Assembly (NCBI GenBank): GCA_903829815.1
Contig: CAIKRR010000025.1
Coordinates: 32,108-96,107 of the forward strand
Origin: an uncultured Pseudomonadota bacterium
GTDB taxonomy: Bacteria > Pseudomonadota > Gammaproteobacteria > Burkholderiales > SG8-39
Reading direction: 5' to 3'
DNA length: 64,000 nt
The notes beneath the pieces are model-generated. The model did no database searches. It was given only the letters and a program-made list of their open reading frames with translations, and had not been told where the DNA came from. Shown in pieces: positions 51,418-59,387 of this stretch. Positions within the stretch are counted from its first letter, which is position 1; every line of letters begins with the position of its first letter. A program made the translations under genes and the position numbers.

Positions 51418-51936
51418 TCAAGGGGCCGTCGAGGCAAAGGGCTCAGTCGAAGCAAGGCTCGGGCCAGATGGTGTCCCGGACTGTGCCATGACCGCACGAA
51501 TGGCCCGCACAATACCTGCATAACCGGTGCAGCGACACAGATTGCCCGACAATTCCTTGCGGATACGGTCCTCGGGGACACCCGGCAATCGAATCACGAT
51601 ATCGCGCGCGGTGACGAGCATGCCCGGGGTGCAGTAGCCGCACTGGAGCGCATGCTCGGCTGAAAACGCGGCGCGCAGCGCGGCCATGGGTGCATCGCCG
51701 CCAAAACCCTCGATGGTGCGAACGCTCGCCCCATCGCAGTCAATGGCATAGGTGATGCAGGAGCGCGCAGGTGCACCGTCGATTTCCAGGGTGCATGCAC
51801 CGCAAACGCCGTGTTCACAGCCCAGATTGGTGCCGGTGAGCAGTTGCTGTTCGCGCAGGAAGTCGGCCAGATGCGTCCGGGGCTGGACGTCGGCCTCGAT
51901 GGCCCGGCCGTTGACGGTGAGTCGGATTGTGGTCAT
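51418..51936 (-). CDS. [2Fe-2S] small subunit of a Cox/xanthine-dehydrogenase-type enzyme
   Basis: A 172-residue CoxS-type protein. First cluster CEHGVCGACTLEIDG with Cys after (RSC), second cluster CGYCTPGM and CRCTGY. It carries electrons from the molybdenum subunit to FAD. The last 25 residues (Ser/Thr/Pro-rich) extend past the family end. The ATG at 51936 (MTTIRL) is the family start; residues upstream are not homologous. Third gene of an L-M-S set, 22 bases after the FAD subunit. Confidence 0.92.
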   Translation of the reverse strand: MTTIRLTVNGRAIEADVQPRTHLADFLREQQLLTGTNLGCEHGVCGACTLEIDGAPARSCITYAIDCDGASVRTIEGFGGDAPMAALRAAFSAEHALQCGYCTPGMLVTARDIVIRLPGVPEDRIRKELSGNLCRCTGYAGIVRAIRAVMAQSGTPSGPSLASTEPFASTAP

Positions 51937-51958
51937 GGAGCGTCGTCTGGGTGGAGGG

Positions 51959-52807
51959 TCAGGCAAGCGCCACCGCGATCGCCCGCCGGGCCATCGTGAG
52001 GTGCAACTGGGCACTATACGGGTCGTGACCGATGCCGGCCGCGTCGATTGCGGCGCTCAGACGAGCGTCGGTCCAGTGCGCGGCCACCGCACTGTCGCTC
52101 GAGGCGGCCCTCACCCGTTCGGCGGACTCCTCGAGAACGATCGGGGCACCATCCGTGGCACCCATCACCAGACGTCCGATGCCCCGCGCGCGGTCGATGA
52201 GGACCCCACCGACCGCCTCGGCAAACTCCCCGGGCTTGCGGCAGAACTTCACATATCCCCAGCGGGCGTTCTTGCCCAGCGCCGGCACCCGTACCGCGAC
52301 CAGCAGTTCGTGCTCGTCGAGCGCCGTCGTGAACGGGCCTGTCATGAAGGTGCGCGCATCGATTTCGCGCTCACCGGCCAGACCCACCGCCACCATGCGT
52401 GCGCCCAGAAGCGGCATCGTGTTCACCCAATCGGCAGCAGGATCGGCATGCGCCAGGCTACCACCCACCGTACCCCGGTTACGCACTGCACGATAGGCGA
52501 TGTTGGCAGCCACATGCGCGAGCAGACCTTGCGTGACGTCGGGGATCAGACCATCCTCGATCTGCGCATGGGGCACCGCTGCACCCAGTACCAGATCGCC
52601 ATTGGCCGGGTCGATGAAGGCCTGGCGCAGGGATTCGATCTGACGCACACCGATCAAATGCTCGGGAAAGGCAACCCGCAGGTTGAGCATGGGGCCGAGC
52701 GACTGGCCACCGGCCAGCGGTTTGGTGAAACGTGCCGTATCGGCAAGGAGCGCAACCGCATCGGCCACGCTGAGGGCGCGGGTGAAGTCGAAAACGGGCG
52801 CCTTCAT
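51959..52807 (-). CDS. FAD-binding medium subunit (CoxM-type)
   Basis: A 282-residue flavoprotein subunit. FAD motifs AGGQSLGPMLNLRVAFPEHLI (about residues 32-52) and RNRGTVGGSLAHADPAADW (about 112-130) are clear. It receives electrons from the [2Fe-2S] subunit. Overlaps the large subunit gene by 4 bases. Confidence 0.92.
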   Translation of the reverse strand: MKAPVFDFTRALSVADAVALLADTARFTKPLAGGQSLGPMLNLRVAFPEHLIGVRQIESLRQAFIDPANGDLVLGAAVPHAQIEDGLIPDVTQGLLAHVAANIAYRAVRNRGTVGGSLAHADPAADWVNTMPLLGARMVAVGLAGEREIDARTFMTGPFTTALDEHELLVAVRVPALGKNARWGYVKFCRKPGEFAEAVGGVLIDRARGIGRLVMGATDGAPIVLEESAERVRAASSDSAVAAHWTDARLSAAIDAAGIGHDPYSAQLHLTMARRAIAVALA

Positions 52808-55272
52808 GCCGCTTGCCCCTTTGCGGCGTGCGGTGAGCCGATCACCCCACCCGCACGAGAGGCAGCGATAGCGGCCATGACGCGCCTGGGTGACATCGGC
52901 AGTTCGGTGAGTTCGGCCCCGAGCGGGCGCAAGGCGTCGTTGACCGCATTGGCAATGGCCGCCCCTGGTGCAATCGCCCCGCCCTCACCCATCCCCTTCT
53001 GCCCGAAGGTGGTGTAAGGCGATGGTGTTTCCATGTGAATGATGCGCGGGGCAGGCACTTCGGTGGCCCCCGGCAGCATGTAATCGGCAAGCGTCGAAGC
53101 CAGCGGTTGACCCTGGCTGTCGTAGCGCATCTCCTCGAAGAGCGCGGTGCCGATGCCCTGGGCGGTTCCGCCATAGATCTGGCCATCGACCACCATCGGA
53201 TTGACCAGTGTACCGGCATCCTCGACGATGACGTAATCGAGCAACTCCACCGCACCGGTGCCCGGATCGACCGCCACCGCCACCGCATGGCAGGCGTAGC
53301 TGAACGTGCCAGTGTCCACCCGCGCCTTGTAACCGCCGATGACCTCCAGACCGGCCGGGTTCACCCCCGGCGGCAGTCGCTGTGGCTGGCGGTACCAGAC
53401 ATGGGCCAGTTCGGCGAGCGTGAGGCTATGCCCACCGGCACGATCACTCACCCTCCCCTGAGCGAGCATCACCTGGTCGAGCGGTACCTGGAAGAGGTGC
53501 GCTGCAATGTCGCGCACCCGCTCCACCATCAGGGCGCAGGCTTCGGCAACCGCCCCACCCGACATCACCATGGAACGTGAGCCCCAGGTGCCGGTGGAAT
53601 ACGGAGTCATCCCGGTGTCGCCATGCACCAGGCGCACATGGTCCGGATCGATGCCAAGAATTTCATTGGCAACCTGCGCAAGCGTGGTCTCCAGGCTTTG
53701 CCCGTGCGATTGCGCACCGATGCGCAGTTCGAGACGGCCATCGGGCGTCATGCGCGCGCCACACTGTTCATGCCCGGGCACCATCGGGATGCCCCAACCG
53801 TAATAGACCGAGGTGCCATGGGCTGCCTGTTCGCAGAACACGGCATGGCCAACGCCGATGAGACGCCCATCGGGCTCGGCCGCGCCCTGACGGGCTCGCC
53901 ACCGCGGCAGATCGATGGCTTGCATCGCGCGACGAATCGCCTCGGGGTAGTCACCTGAATCGAAGTGCTTTCGGGTGATGTTGTCGTAGGGCATCTCGTC
54001 GGCTTCGATGAGACTGGCCAGGCGGGCCTCATGCGGCTCGACCCCCGCTGCTCGGGCAGCCGCATCCACCATGGTCTCGATCGCAAAGCACACCCCGGCG
54101 CGGGCAACGCCCCGGTAAGGCAGGATCGGCGGCTTGTTGGTCGACACCGACCAGGTACGGCAGCGAAAGGCTTCCATCTTGTACGGCCCCGGCAGAATCG
54201 AGCCAACCTGCGCCGCCTCGAGACAGGCACTGAACGGGTAGGACGAATAGGCCCCCGAATCGATCACTGAATCGCAATCGATGGCAAGCAATCGGCCACG
54301 CGCATCGGCATAGACGGTAATGTCGTAGTGGTGCTCACGGCAATTGGTGTTGGCAATCAACTGCTCGCGCCGGTCTTCGATCCACTTCACCGGTCGTCCG
54401 ATATGCCGGGTGAGCCAGGCCAGGCAGATCTCCTCGGGCAAGAGAATGCCCTTGTAGCCGAAGCCTCCCCCCACATCGGGTGCGATGACCCGAATGCTCG
54501 CCTGATCGATGCCCAGAGTCTCTGACAAGCCAGCACGATTGATGTGCGGCATCTGGGCGGCGGTATGCATCTCGAGCTGGTCGAGCCGCGTGTTCCAACT
54601 GCACACCACGCCACGCCCTTCCATCGGGGCCATCGACTGGCGCGCGGTGCGCAGTCGCCGATGCACCTTGACGGCGGCACCACGCTTCAGCGCCTCGAAG
54701 GCATCGCCCTTCAAGCCCCCCTCGACGAGGGTTTCGAGAAAGATGTTGTCGCCCCACTCCTCGTGCACGAGCGCAGGCGGGGCATCGCGGGCCTCGAGCA
54801 TGTCGACCACGGCCGGCAGGTCCTCGATGTCGGCGACAACCGCATCAGCAATGTCTTCAGCCTCGGCGCGGCTGGCGGCAACGCACATCGCGATCGGCTC
54901 GCCGACCTGCCGCACCTTGTCGCGCGCAAGAGGCCACTGGCTCGAGGGCTTGAAGCCCGGGAGGCTCGAGAGCACGCGAATCGGCCCTACCGGCGGGCTA
55001 CCCGCCTCGAGGTCGGCCATGGTAAAGACCGCGTCTTCGAATCCGGCCGGCTTGTGGACCGCGAGAATCCTGCCGTGGGCAACGGCCGAGCGCGCAAAGG
55101 CGACATGCAGCATCCCGGGGAGTTTGATGTTGCCGACAAATTCCCCCTCGCCAGCGAGAAACCGACGGTCTTCCTTGCGCTGGAGCGAGGCCCCCACACC
55201 AGTCGTCGGCAGGGGTCGTGCTCGGGCGATATCGTGATCCATGAGCGAGTAGGCAGGCAAGATAGGCGTCAT
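52804..55272 (-). CDS. Molybdopterin-binding large subunit (form II CoxL-like)
   Basis: A 822-residue large subunit of the xanthine oxidase/CO dehydrogenase family. TGVGASLQRKEDRRFLAGEGEFVGNIKLPGMLHVAFARSAVAHGRI is the N-terminal block, DVGGGFGYKG and PYRGVARAG (385-393) line the molybdenum site, GTWGSRSMVMSGGAV and GMGEGGAIAPGAAIANAVNDAL end the enzyme with the catalytic Glu. True CO dehydrogenases have AYRCSFR at the active loop; PYRGVAR is the form II type, so CO oxidation is unlikely and a purine, aldehyde or aromatic heterocycle is more likely. The start may be the ATG at 55272 or 55242. Divergent from the Bug gene at 55416. Confidence 0.9.
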   Translation of the reverse strand: MTPILPAYSLMDHDIARARPLPTTGVGASLQRKEDRRFLAGEGEFVGNIKLPGMLHVAFARSAVAHGRILAVHKPAGFEDAVFTMADLEAGSPPVGPIRVLSSLPGFKPSSQWPLARDKVRQVGEPIAMCVAASRAEAEDIADAVVADIEDLPAVVDMLEARDAPPALVHEEWGDNIFLETLVEGGLKGDAFEALKRGAAVKVHRRLRTARQSMAPMEGRGVVCSWNTRLDQLEMHTAAQMPHINRAGLSETLGIDQASIRVIAPDVGGGFGYKGILLPEEICLAWLTRHIGRPVKWIEDRREQLIANTNCREHHYDITVYADARGRLLAIDCDSVIDSGAYSSYPFSACLEAAQVGSILPGPYKMEAFRCRTWSVSTNKPPILPYRGVARAGVCFAIETMVDAAARAAGVEPHEARLASLIEADEMPYDNITRKHFDSGDYPEAIRRAMQAIDLPRWRARQGAAEPDGRLIGVGHAVFCEQAAHGTSVYYGWGIPMVPGHEQCGARMTPDGRLELRIGAQSHGQSLETTLAQVANEILGIDPDHVRLVHGDTGMTPYSTGTWGSRSMVMSGGAVAEACALMVERVRDIAAHLFQVPLDQVMLAQGRVSDRAGGHSLTLAELAHVWYRQPQRLPPGVNPAGLEVIGGYKARVDTGTFSYACHAVAVAVDPGTGAVELLDYVIVEDAGTLVNPMVVDGQIYGGTAQGIGTALFEEMRYDSQGQPLASTLADYMLPGATEVPAPRIIHMETPSPYTTFGQKGMGEGGAIAPGAAIANAVNDALRPLGAELTELPMSPRRVMAAIAASRAGGVIGSPHAAKGQAA

Positions 55273-55415
55273 GACAGGGCAAGCCAACCATCCGCCGGTT
55301 TGCCCACGCAGCCACCGGGCGCCATGACCGATAGCAAGTTCAAAATGCTACCCTGTTTCAGGTCATGCGCCCGATTTACTGTTCGAACGGCAACCGACAC
55401 GGAGACACCCGAGGC

Positions 55416-56507
55416 ATGCACCACCCGACAGGCAATCGACGCATGAACAGCAAGCGACATGCAGTTGCTCTGGTACGGCGTGCGGGCGTCGGGTTTTGCA
55501 CACTGGGCGTGCTTGCCTCGATCGCTCTGGCGGCCGTGGCAGACCTCGCCCGAGCCCAATCGCCCCAATTGACCCCATCAACGCAGGGATCAGCGCCGCC
55601 GTCGACCGACTGGCCCACCCGTTCGGTCCGGTTGGTGGTGCCTTTTGGCGCTGGCGGGCCGCCCGATGTGCTCGCGCGCATCATGGGCCAGGCGATGAGC
55701 GAAGGTCTGGCGCAGACGATCGTCATCGAGAACCGGGTGGGTGCCGGGGGCACGATGGGCGCCGAAGGGGTGGCACGTGCCGCACCCGATGGCTATACCC
55801 TGCTGCTGGGCGCCACCTCGACCATGGCGATCGGGCCCAGCCTGTACCGCAATCTGCGCTACGACCCGGTGCGCGACTTCGAGCCCATCGGCCTTGCAAC
55901 AACAGCGCCCTTTCTGGTGGCCGTGCACCCGTCGGTGCCCGCGCAAAACCTGCGCGAACTGATCGATCTGGCGCGAGCCCGCCCGGGCCAACTCGACTTT
56001 GGTTCTTCGGGCAATGCCACGCCTTTGCATATTGCCGGCGAGATGTTCAAGGCAGCGACCGGTGTCGAGATCGTCCACATTCCGTACAAGGACATCGGCC
56101 CGGCCACCAACGACTTTCTGGCCGGGCGGTTCCAGATCATGTTTCAGCAACTGGCTCCGCTCGAGCAGCACGTGGCGAGCGGTCGGGTACGCATCCTGGC
56201 TGTTGCCGACCGACGCCGCCTGCCGCAGTTGCCCAACGTGCCCAGTACCGCCGAACTCGGACTCGATGGATTCGAAGTGATCTCCTGGTTTGGTCTGTTT
56301 GCGCCGCGCGGCACCCCGGCGAGCGTGGTGCGCCGCGTCAACCAGGAACTGCAACGGACCTTGTCCTTGCCTGCAGTGCGCAGCGCATTCGATCGGCTGG
56401 GCGTCGCCCCACAGGGCGGGAGCCCGGAACAATTCGCCCGATTCATCGCAAGCCAGATCAGCACCTGGTCGGAGGCCGTGAAACGATCGGGGGCGCAGGT
56501 CGATTGA
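55416..56507 (+). CDS. Bug-family (TctC-like) periplasmic receptor
   Basis: Receptor of about 363 residues; the signal core is GFCTLGVLASIALAAVADLARAQS. Family blocks: WPTRSVRLVVPFGAGGPPDVLARIMGQAMSEGL, ENRVGAGGTMGAEGV, RAAPDGYTLLLGAT, RYDPVRDFEPIG and VHIPYKDIGPATNDFLAGRFQIM. In-frame ATGs at 55365, 55416 and 55443 are all possible starts; 55416 has GAGG directly upstream. The molybdenum-enzyme operon is divergent and the Tat-exported LivK follows. Confidence 0.88.
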   Translation: MHHPTGNRRMNSKRHAVALVRRAGVGFCTLGVLASIALAAVADLARAQSPQLTPSTQGSAPPSTDWPTRSVRLVVPFGAGGPPDVLARIMGQAMSEGLAQTIVIENRVGAGGTMGAEGVARAAPDGYTLLLGATSTMAIGPSLYRNLRYDPVRDFEPIGLATTAPFLVAVHPSVPAQNLRELIDLARARPGQLDFGSSGNATPLHIAGEMFKAATGVEIVHIPYKDIGPATNDFLAGRFQIMFQQLAPLEQHVASGRVRILAVADRRRLPQLPNVPSTAELGLDGFEVISWFGLFAPRGTPASVVRRVNQELQRTLSLPAVRSAFDRLGVAPQGGSPEQFARFIASQISTWSEAVKRSGAQVD

Positions 56508-56550
56508 GGGGCGAGTTCAAGGCAGAATACGAACTCTCGAGTGGCCACGG

Positions 56551-56573
56551 ATCGGCGTCATGCAAACGCCGAT
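56551..56573. other. Stem-loop in the leader of the Tat-LivK gene
   Basis: Perfect 8-base stem ATCGGCGT (56551-56558) and ACGCCGAT (56566-56573) with a 7-base loop, extended by CGG/CCG pairing around one bulged base. It lies 44 bases after the Bug stop and 35 bases before the next ATG. It could end the Bug transcript or act as a leader structure; no T-tract follows. Confidence 0.55.
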
Positions 56574-56607
56574 ACCGTATGAGACCGCCGACAACCAGGA
56601 GACAGGC

Positions 56608-57894
56608 ATGCAAACAGACCCGATCAGCACCCCCGTGGCGTCCAACCACACCGCTGACACCATGGCAAACCCCAACGACAGCATCACCGAGGGTGCCGCA
56701 TCGACAACCCGGCGCCGGTTCCTTCGCAATGCAGCGGTGGCCGGCGGCACGCTTGCGGCCGGCTTTCGCGCTCCGGCCGTGCTCTCGCAGACGCGTGCTC
56801 CGATCAAGATCGGCGTTCTCAACGCATTCAGTGGCGTGGTCGCCCCTTCGGCCGAGACCAACTGGATGGGCATGCAACTGTATTTCGACAGCATCGGTGG
56901 CTCGATTGCCGGACGCAAGATCGAACTGATCCGCGAGGATGACCAGTTCAACCCGCAGGTGGGTCTGCAGAAGGCACGAAAACTCGTCGACAGCGACAAG
57001 GTCGACCTCATCTGCGGCCCGCAAGCCAGTAACGTGGCGATGGCGCTGCTCAACTACATCAAGCAGACCAAGACCTTCCTGGTGGTATCGGGAGCCGGCA
57101 TAGACCCGATCACCTGGGAGCGCATCCCCTACATGTTCCGTACCTCGCTGTCGGTCTGGCAGTTGTGCCATCCGATGGGAGAGTGGATGTACGCCAACGT
57201 CGCCAAGGAGATGGTGCTCACGGCCTCGGACTATGCTGGCGGACGTGACGTGCTGCGCTCGTTCCGCGACGCCTATGTCGCCAAGGGCGGCAAGGTGCTC
57301 AAGGAGATCTATCCGCCCTTGGGTTCGGCCGACTTCAGCGTCTACCTCACCGAAATTCGTGCCATGAACCCGGCCGCGGTCTACGGCTTCTTCCCGGGCA
57401 CCGACTCGGTGCGCTTCGTGCAGCAGTTTGCCGAGCAGGGCCTCAAGGGCAAGACCCGCCTGGCCGGCTTCGCAGGCCTGGTCGATCCGGCCACCTTCGA
57501 AGGCCAGGGCAAGAGCGCGCTTGGCGTACTCACCTCGACCCACTACACCGACACCCTCGAGAACGCCGAGAACCGGAAATTCGTCGCCGACTACCGGGCC
57601 AGGTTCAAGGCCTACCCGGACAGCTACTCCGACTACGGGTACACCGCGGCGCGCGTCATTGCCGATGCGATCACCGCCACTGATGGCGACACCTCCAACA
57701 AGGACAAGCTCGCCGAAGCGATGTCCAAGGTCTCGTTCAACGGCCCGCGTGGCCCATTCCGTTTCGACCCGGTAACCCACAATCCGATCCAGAACATCTA
57801 CGTCACCGAGGCGGTGGAGGTTGGCGGACGGATGGCGAACAAGGTGATCGACACGGTTCGCGAAGTACGTGATCCGGGCGTGAAACCGGCCTGA
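56608..57894 (+). CDS. LivK-type substrate-binding protein with twin-arginine signal
   Basis: A 428-residue receptor. STTRRRFLRNAAVAGGTLAAGFRAPAVLSQ is a clear Tat signal (RRxFLR), preceded by about 30 polar residues, so the protein is probably exported folded. Mature blocks: PIKIGVLNAFSGVVAPSAETNWMGMQLYFDSIGGSIAGRKIELIREDDQFNPQVGLQKARKLV and VLTASDYAGGRDVLRSFRDAYVAKGG. AGGAGA stands 7 bases before the ATG at 56608. It converges with the LivF-G-HM genes and is most likely their receptor even though it is on the opposite strand. Confidence 0.9.
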   Translation: MQTDPISTPVASNHTADTMANPNDSITEGAASTTRRRFLRNAAVAGGTLAAGFRAPAVLSQTRAPIKIGVLNAFSGVVAPSAETNWMGMQLYFDSIGGSIAGRKIELIREDDQFNPQVGLQKARKLVDSDKVDLICGPQASNVAMALLNYIKQTKTFLVVSGAGIDPITWERIPYMFRTSLSVWQLCHPMGEWMYANVAKEMVLTASDYAGGRDVLRSFRDAYVAKGGKVLKEIYPPLGSADFSVYLTEIRAMNPAAVYGFFPGTDSVRFVQQFAEQGLKGKTRLAGFAGLVDPATFEGQGKSALGVLTSTHYTDTLENAENRKFVADYRARFKAYPDSYSDYGYTAARVIADAITATDGDTSNKDKLAEAMSKVSFNGPRGPFRFDPVTHNPIQNIYVTEAVEVGGRMANKVIDTVREVRDPGVKPA

Positions 57895-57907
57895 GTCAGA
57901 CCGGGTG

Positions 57908-57943
57908 AGGCCGGATCAGGCCTGATAAAGCCTCATCCGGCCT
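57908..57943. terminator. Strong bidirectional hairpin between convergent genes
   Basis: A 14-base stem with one mismatch, AGGCCGGATCAGGC (57908-57921) and GCCTCATCCGGCCT (57930-57943), around an 8-base loop. It fills the gap between the LivK stop and the LivF stop (57947). The 16-base sequence CCGGCCTGAGTCAGAC occurs on both sides of the left arm (57886-57901 and 57937-57952), so part of it is a short duplication. Confidence 0.75.
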
Positions 57944-57946
57944 GAG

Positions 57947-58642
57947 TCAGACGGCGAGGTAGCGGCTCTTCACCGACTCATCGGCCTCGAGTTCGGCCGA
58001 TGTGCCGGTGAACATGATCTCGCCCTTGTTGATCACATGATGACGATCGGCAATGGCCAGCGCGGTGTGCAGGTTCTGTTCGACCAGAAGGATCGCCAGC
58101 CCCTCCTTCTTCAGTTCGCGCATCACCTGGATGATCTCGTGGACGATCATCGGGGCAAGCCCCTCGGAGGGCTCATCGAGCAGCAGCAGATCGGGGTTGA
58201 GCATCAGCGCCCGGGCAATCGAGAGCATCTGCTGCTCACCGCCCGACAACTGGAAGCCCAGATTGCGCTCGCGCTCGCGCAGCCGCGGAAACACCTCGTA
58301 GACGCGCTGAAGTGTCCAGCGCGCCCCAGGGAATGTACGGGCAAAGACGGTGAGATTCTCGCGTACGCTGAGGCTGGGGAATATCCCACGCTCCTGGGGT
58401 ACGAATCCGACGCCGCTGCGTGCAATCTCGTAGGCCGGTCGGGCATGAATGGGGCGTCCGCGCAGCCTTATGCTCCCCGAACGCGGCGCGACGTAGCCCA
58501 TGATGGAAAGCAGCGTCGTGGTCTTGCCGGCGCCATTGCGCCCGAGCAGGCAGACCACCTCGCCTTGCGCAACCTGAAAGGACAGCCCACGCAGGATATG
58601 ACTCTCGCCATAAAAGGTGTCGATGCGATCGATCTCGAGCAT
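57947..58642 (-). CDS. LivF-type ABC transporter ATPase
   Basis: Second ATPase, 231 residues. Walker A is GRNGAGKTT, the signature is LSGGEQQMLSIARAL, Walker B is LLLLDEPSEGLAP, switch VEQNLHTALAIADRH. The ATG at 58642 comes 1 base after the livG stop. Last gene of the third Liv-type set. Confidence 0.92.
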   Translation of the reverse strand: MLEIDRIDTFYGESHILRGLSFQVAQGEVVCLLGRNGAGKTTTLLSIMGYVAPRSGSIRLRGRPIHARPAYEIARSGVGFVPQERGIFPSLSVRENLTVFARTFPGARWTLQRVYEVFPRLRERERNLGFQLSGGEQQMLSIARALMLNPDLLLLDEPSEGLAPMIVHEIIQVMRELKKEGLAILLVEQNLHTALAIADRHHVINKGEIMFTGTSAELEADESVKSRYLAV

Positions 58643-58643
58643 A

Positions 58644-59387
58644 TCAGTGACTCGCCCCGAGGTAGATCTCGCGCACCCGAGCATTGGCCTGGATCTGTGC
58701 GGGGACCCCGGTGGCGAGCACCTCGCCGTAGTACAGAACGGTGATCCGATCGGCCAGGGAAAACACCACATTCATGTCATGCTCGATCATGACGATGGAC
58801 AGGCTCGAGGGCAGGCTTCTGACCAGATCGATCATGCCCACGGTCTCGGCGGGTGACATCCCTGAGGTCGGCTCATCGAGCAGGAGCACGGTCGGATCAC
58901 CGGCCAGTGCCATGCCCACCTCGAGTTGGCGCTGTTCGCCATACGACAGATTGCGCACCAGGCGATCGGCGTCTGCATCCATCCGAACCTGCACCAGCAC
59001 TTCACGCGCACGTGCAAGGATGTCCACGCGAGCCGCCGCCGGACGCAGGACACTGAACCCACTGGCCCGCCGTGCCTGGACCGCAAGCCGCAGATTCTCG
59101 AGCACGCTCAAATTGAAGAACAGATTGTTCTTCTGGAAGGTACGTGCAATGCCCGCATGCAGAATGCGCTCCGGCGCCCATCCGGTGATGTCCACCTCGT
59201 CGAGCAGGACGCGTCCGGCGCTGGGCTGCAACTGACCACCCATCTGATTGATGAGGCTGGTCTTGCCCGCCCCGTTCGGGCCGATCACCACATGGCGCTC
59301 GCCTGCGGCAATGGTGAGGTTGACATTGTGGGTCACGACCAGGCTGCCAAAACTGCGGCACAGATTGTCCAGACGCAGCACGCTCAT
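58644..59387 (-). CDS. LivG-type ABC transporter ATPase
   Basis: First ATPase, 247 residues. Walker A is GPNGAGKTS; the signature LSYGEQRQLEVGMAL and Walker B LLLDEPTSGMSP are typical LivG, as is the switch IEHDMNVVF. It overlaps the fused permease gene by 4 bases. Confidence 0.92.
   Translation of the reverse strand: MSVLRLDNLCRSFGSLVVTHNVNLTIAAGERHVVIGPNGAGKTSLINQMGGQLQPSAGRVLLDEVDITGWAPERILHAGIARTFQKNNLFFNLSVLENLRLAVQARRASGFSVLRPAAARVDILARAREVLVQVRMDADADRLVRNLSYGEQRQLEVGMALAGDPTVLLLDEPTSGMSPAETVGMIDLVRSLPSSLSIVMIEHDMNVVFSLADRITVLYYGEVLATGVPAQIQANARVREIYLGASH

Noticed and set aside
52804..55272. Aerobic CO dehydrogenase large subunit
   Set aside because: The active loop reads PYRGVAR and not AYRCSFR; the protein is form II-like.
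55496..56929. A 477-codon plus-strand frame across two receptor genes
   Set aside because: It is an out-of-frame shadow of the Bug receptor and the Tat-LivK gene.
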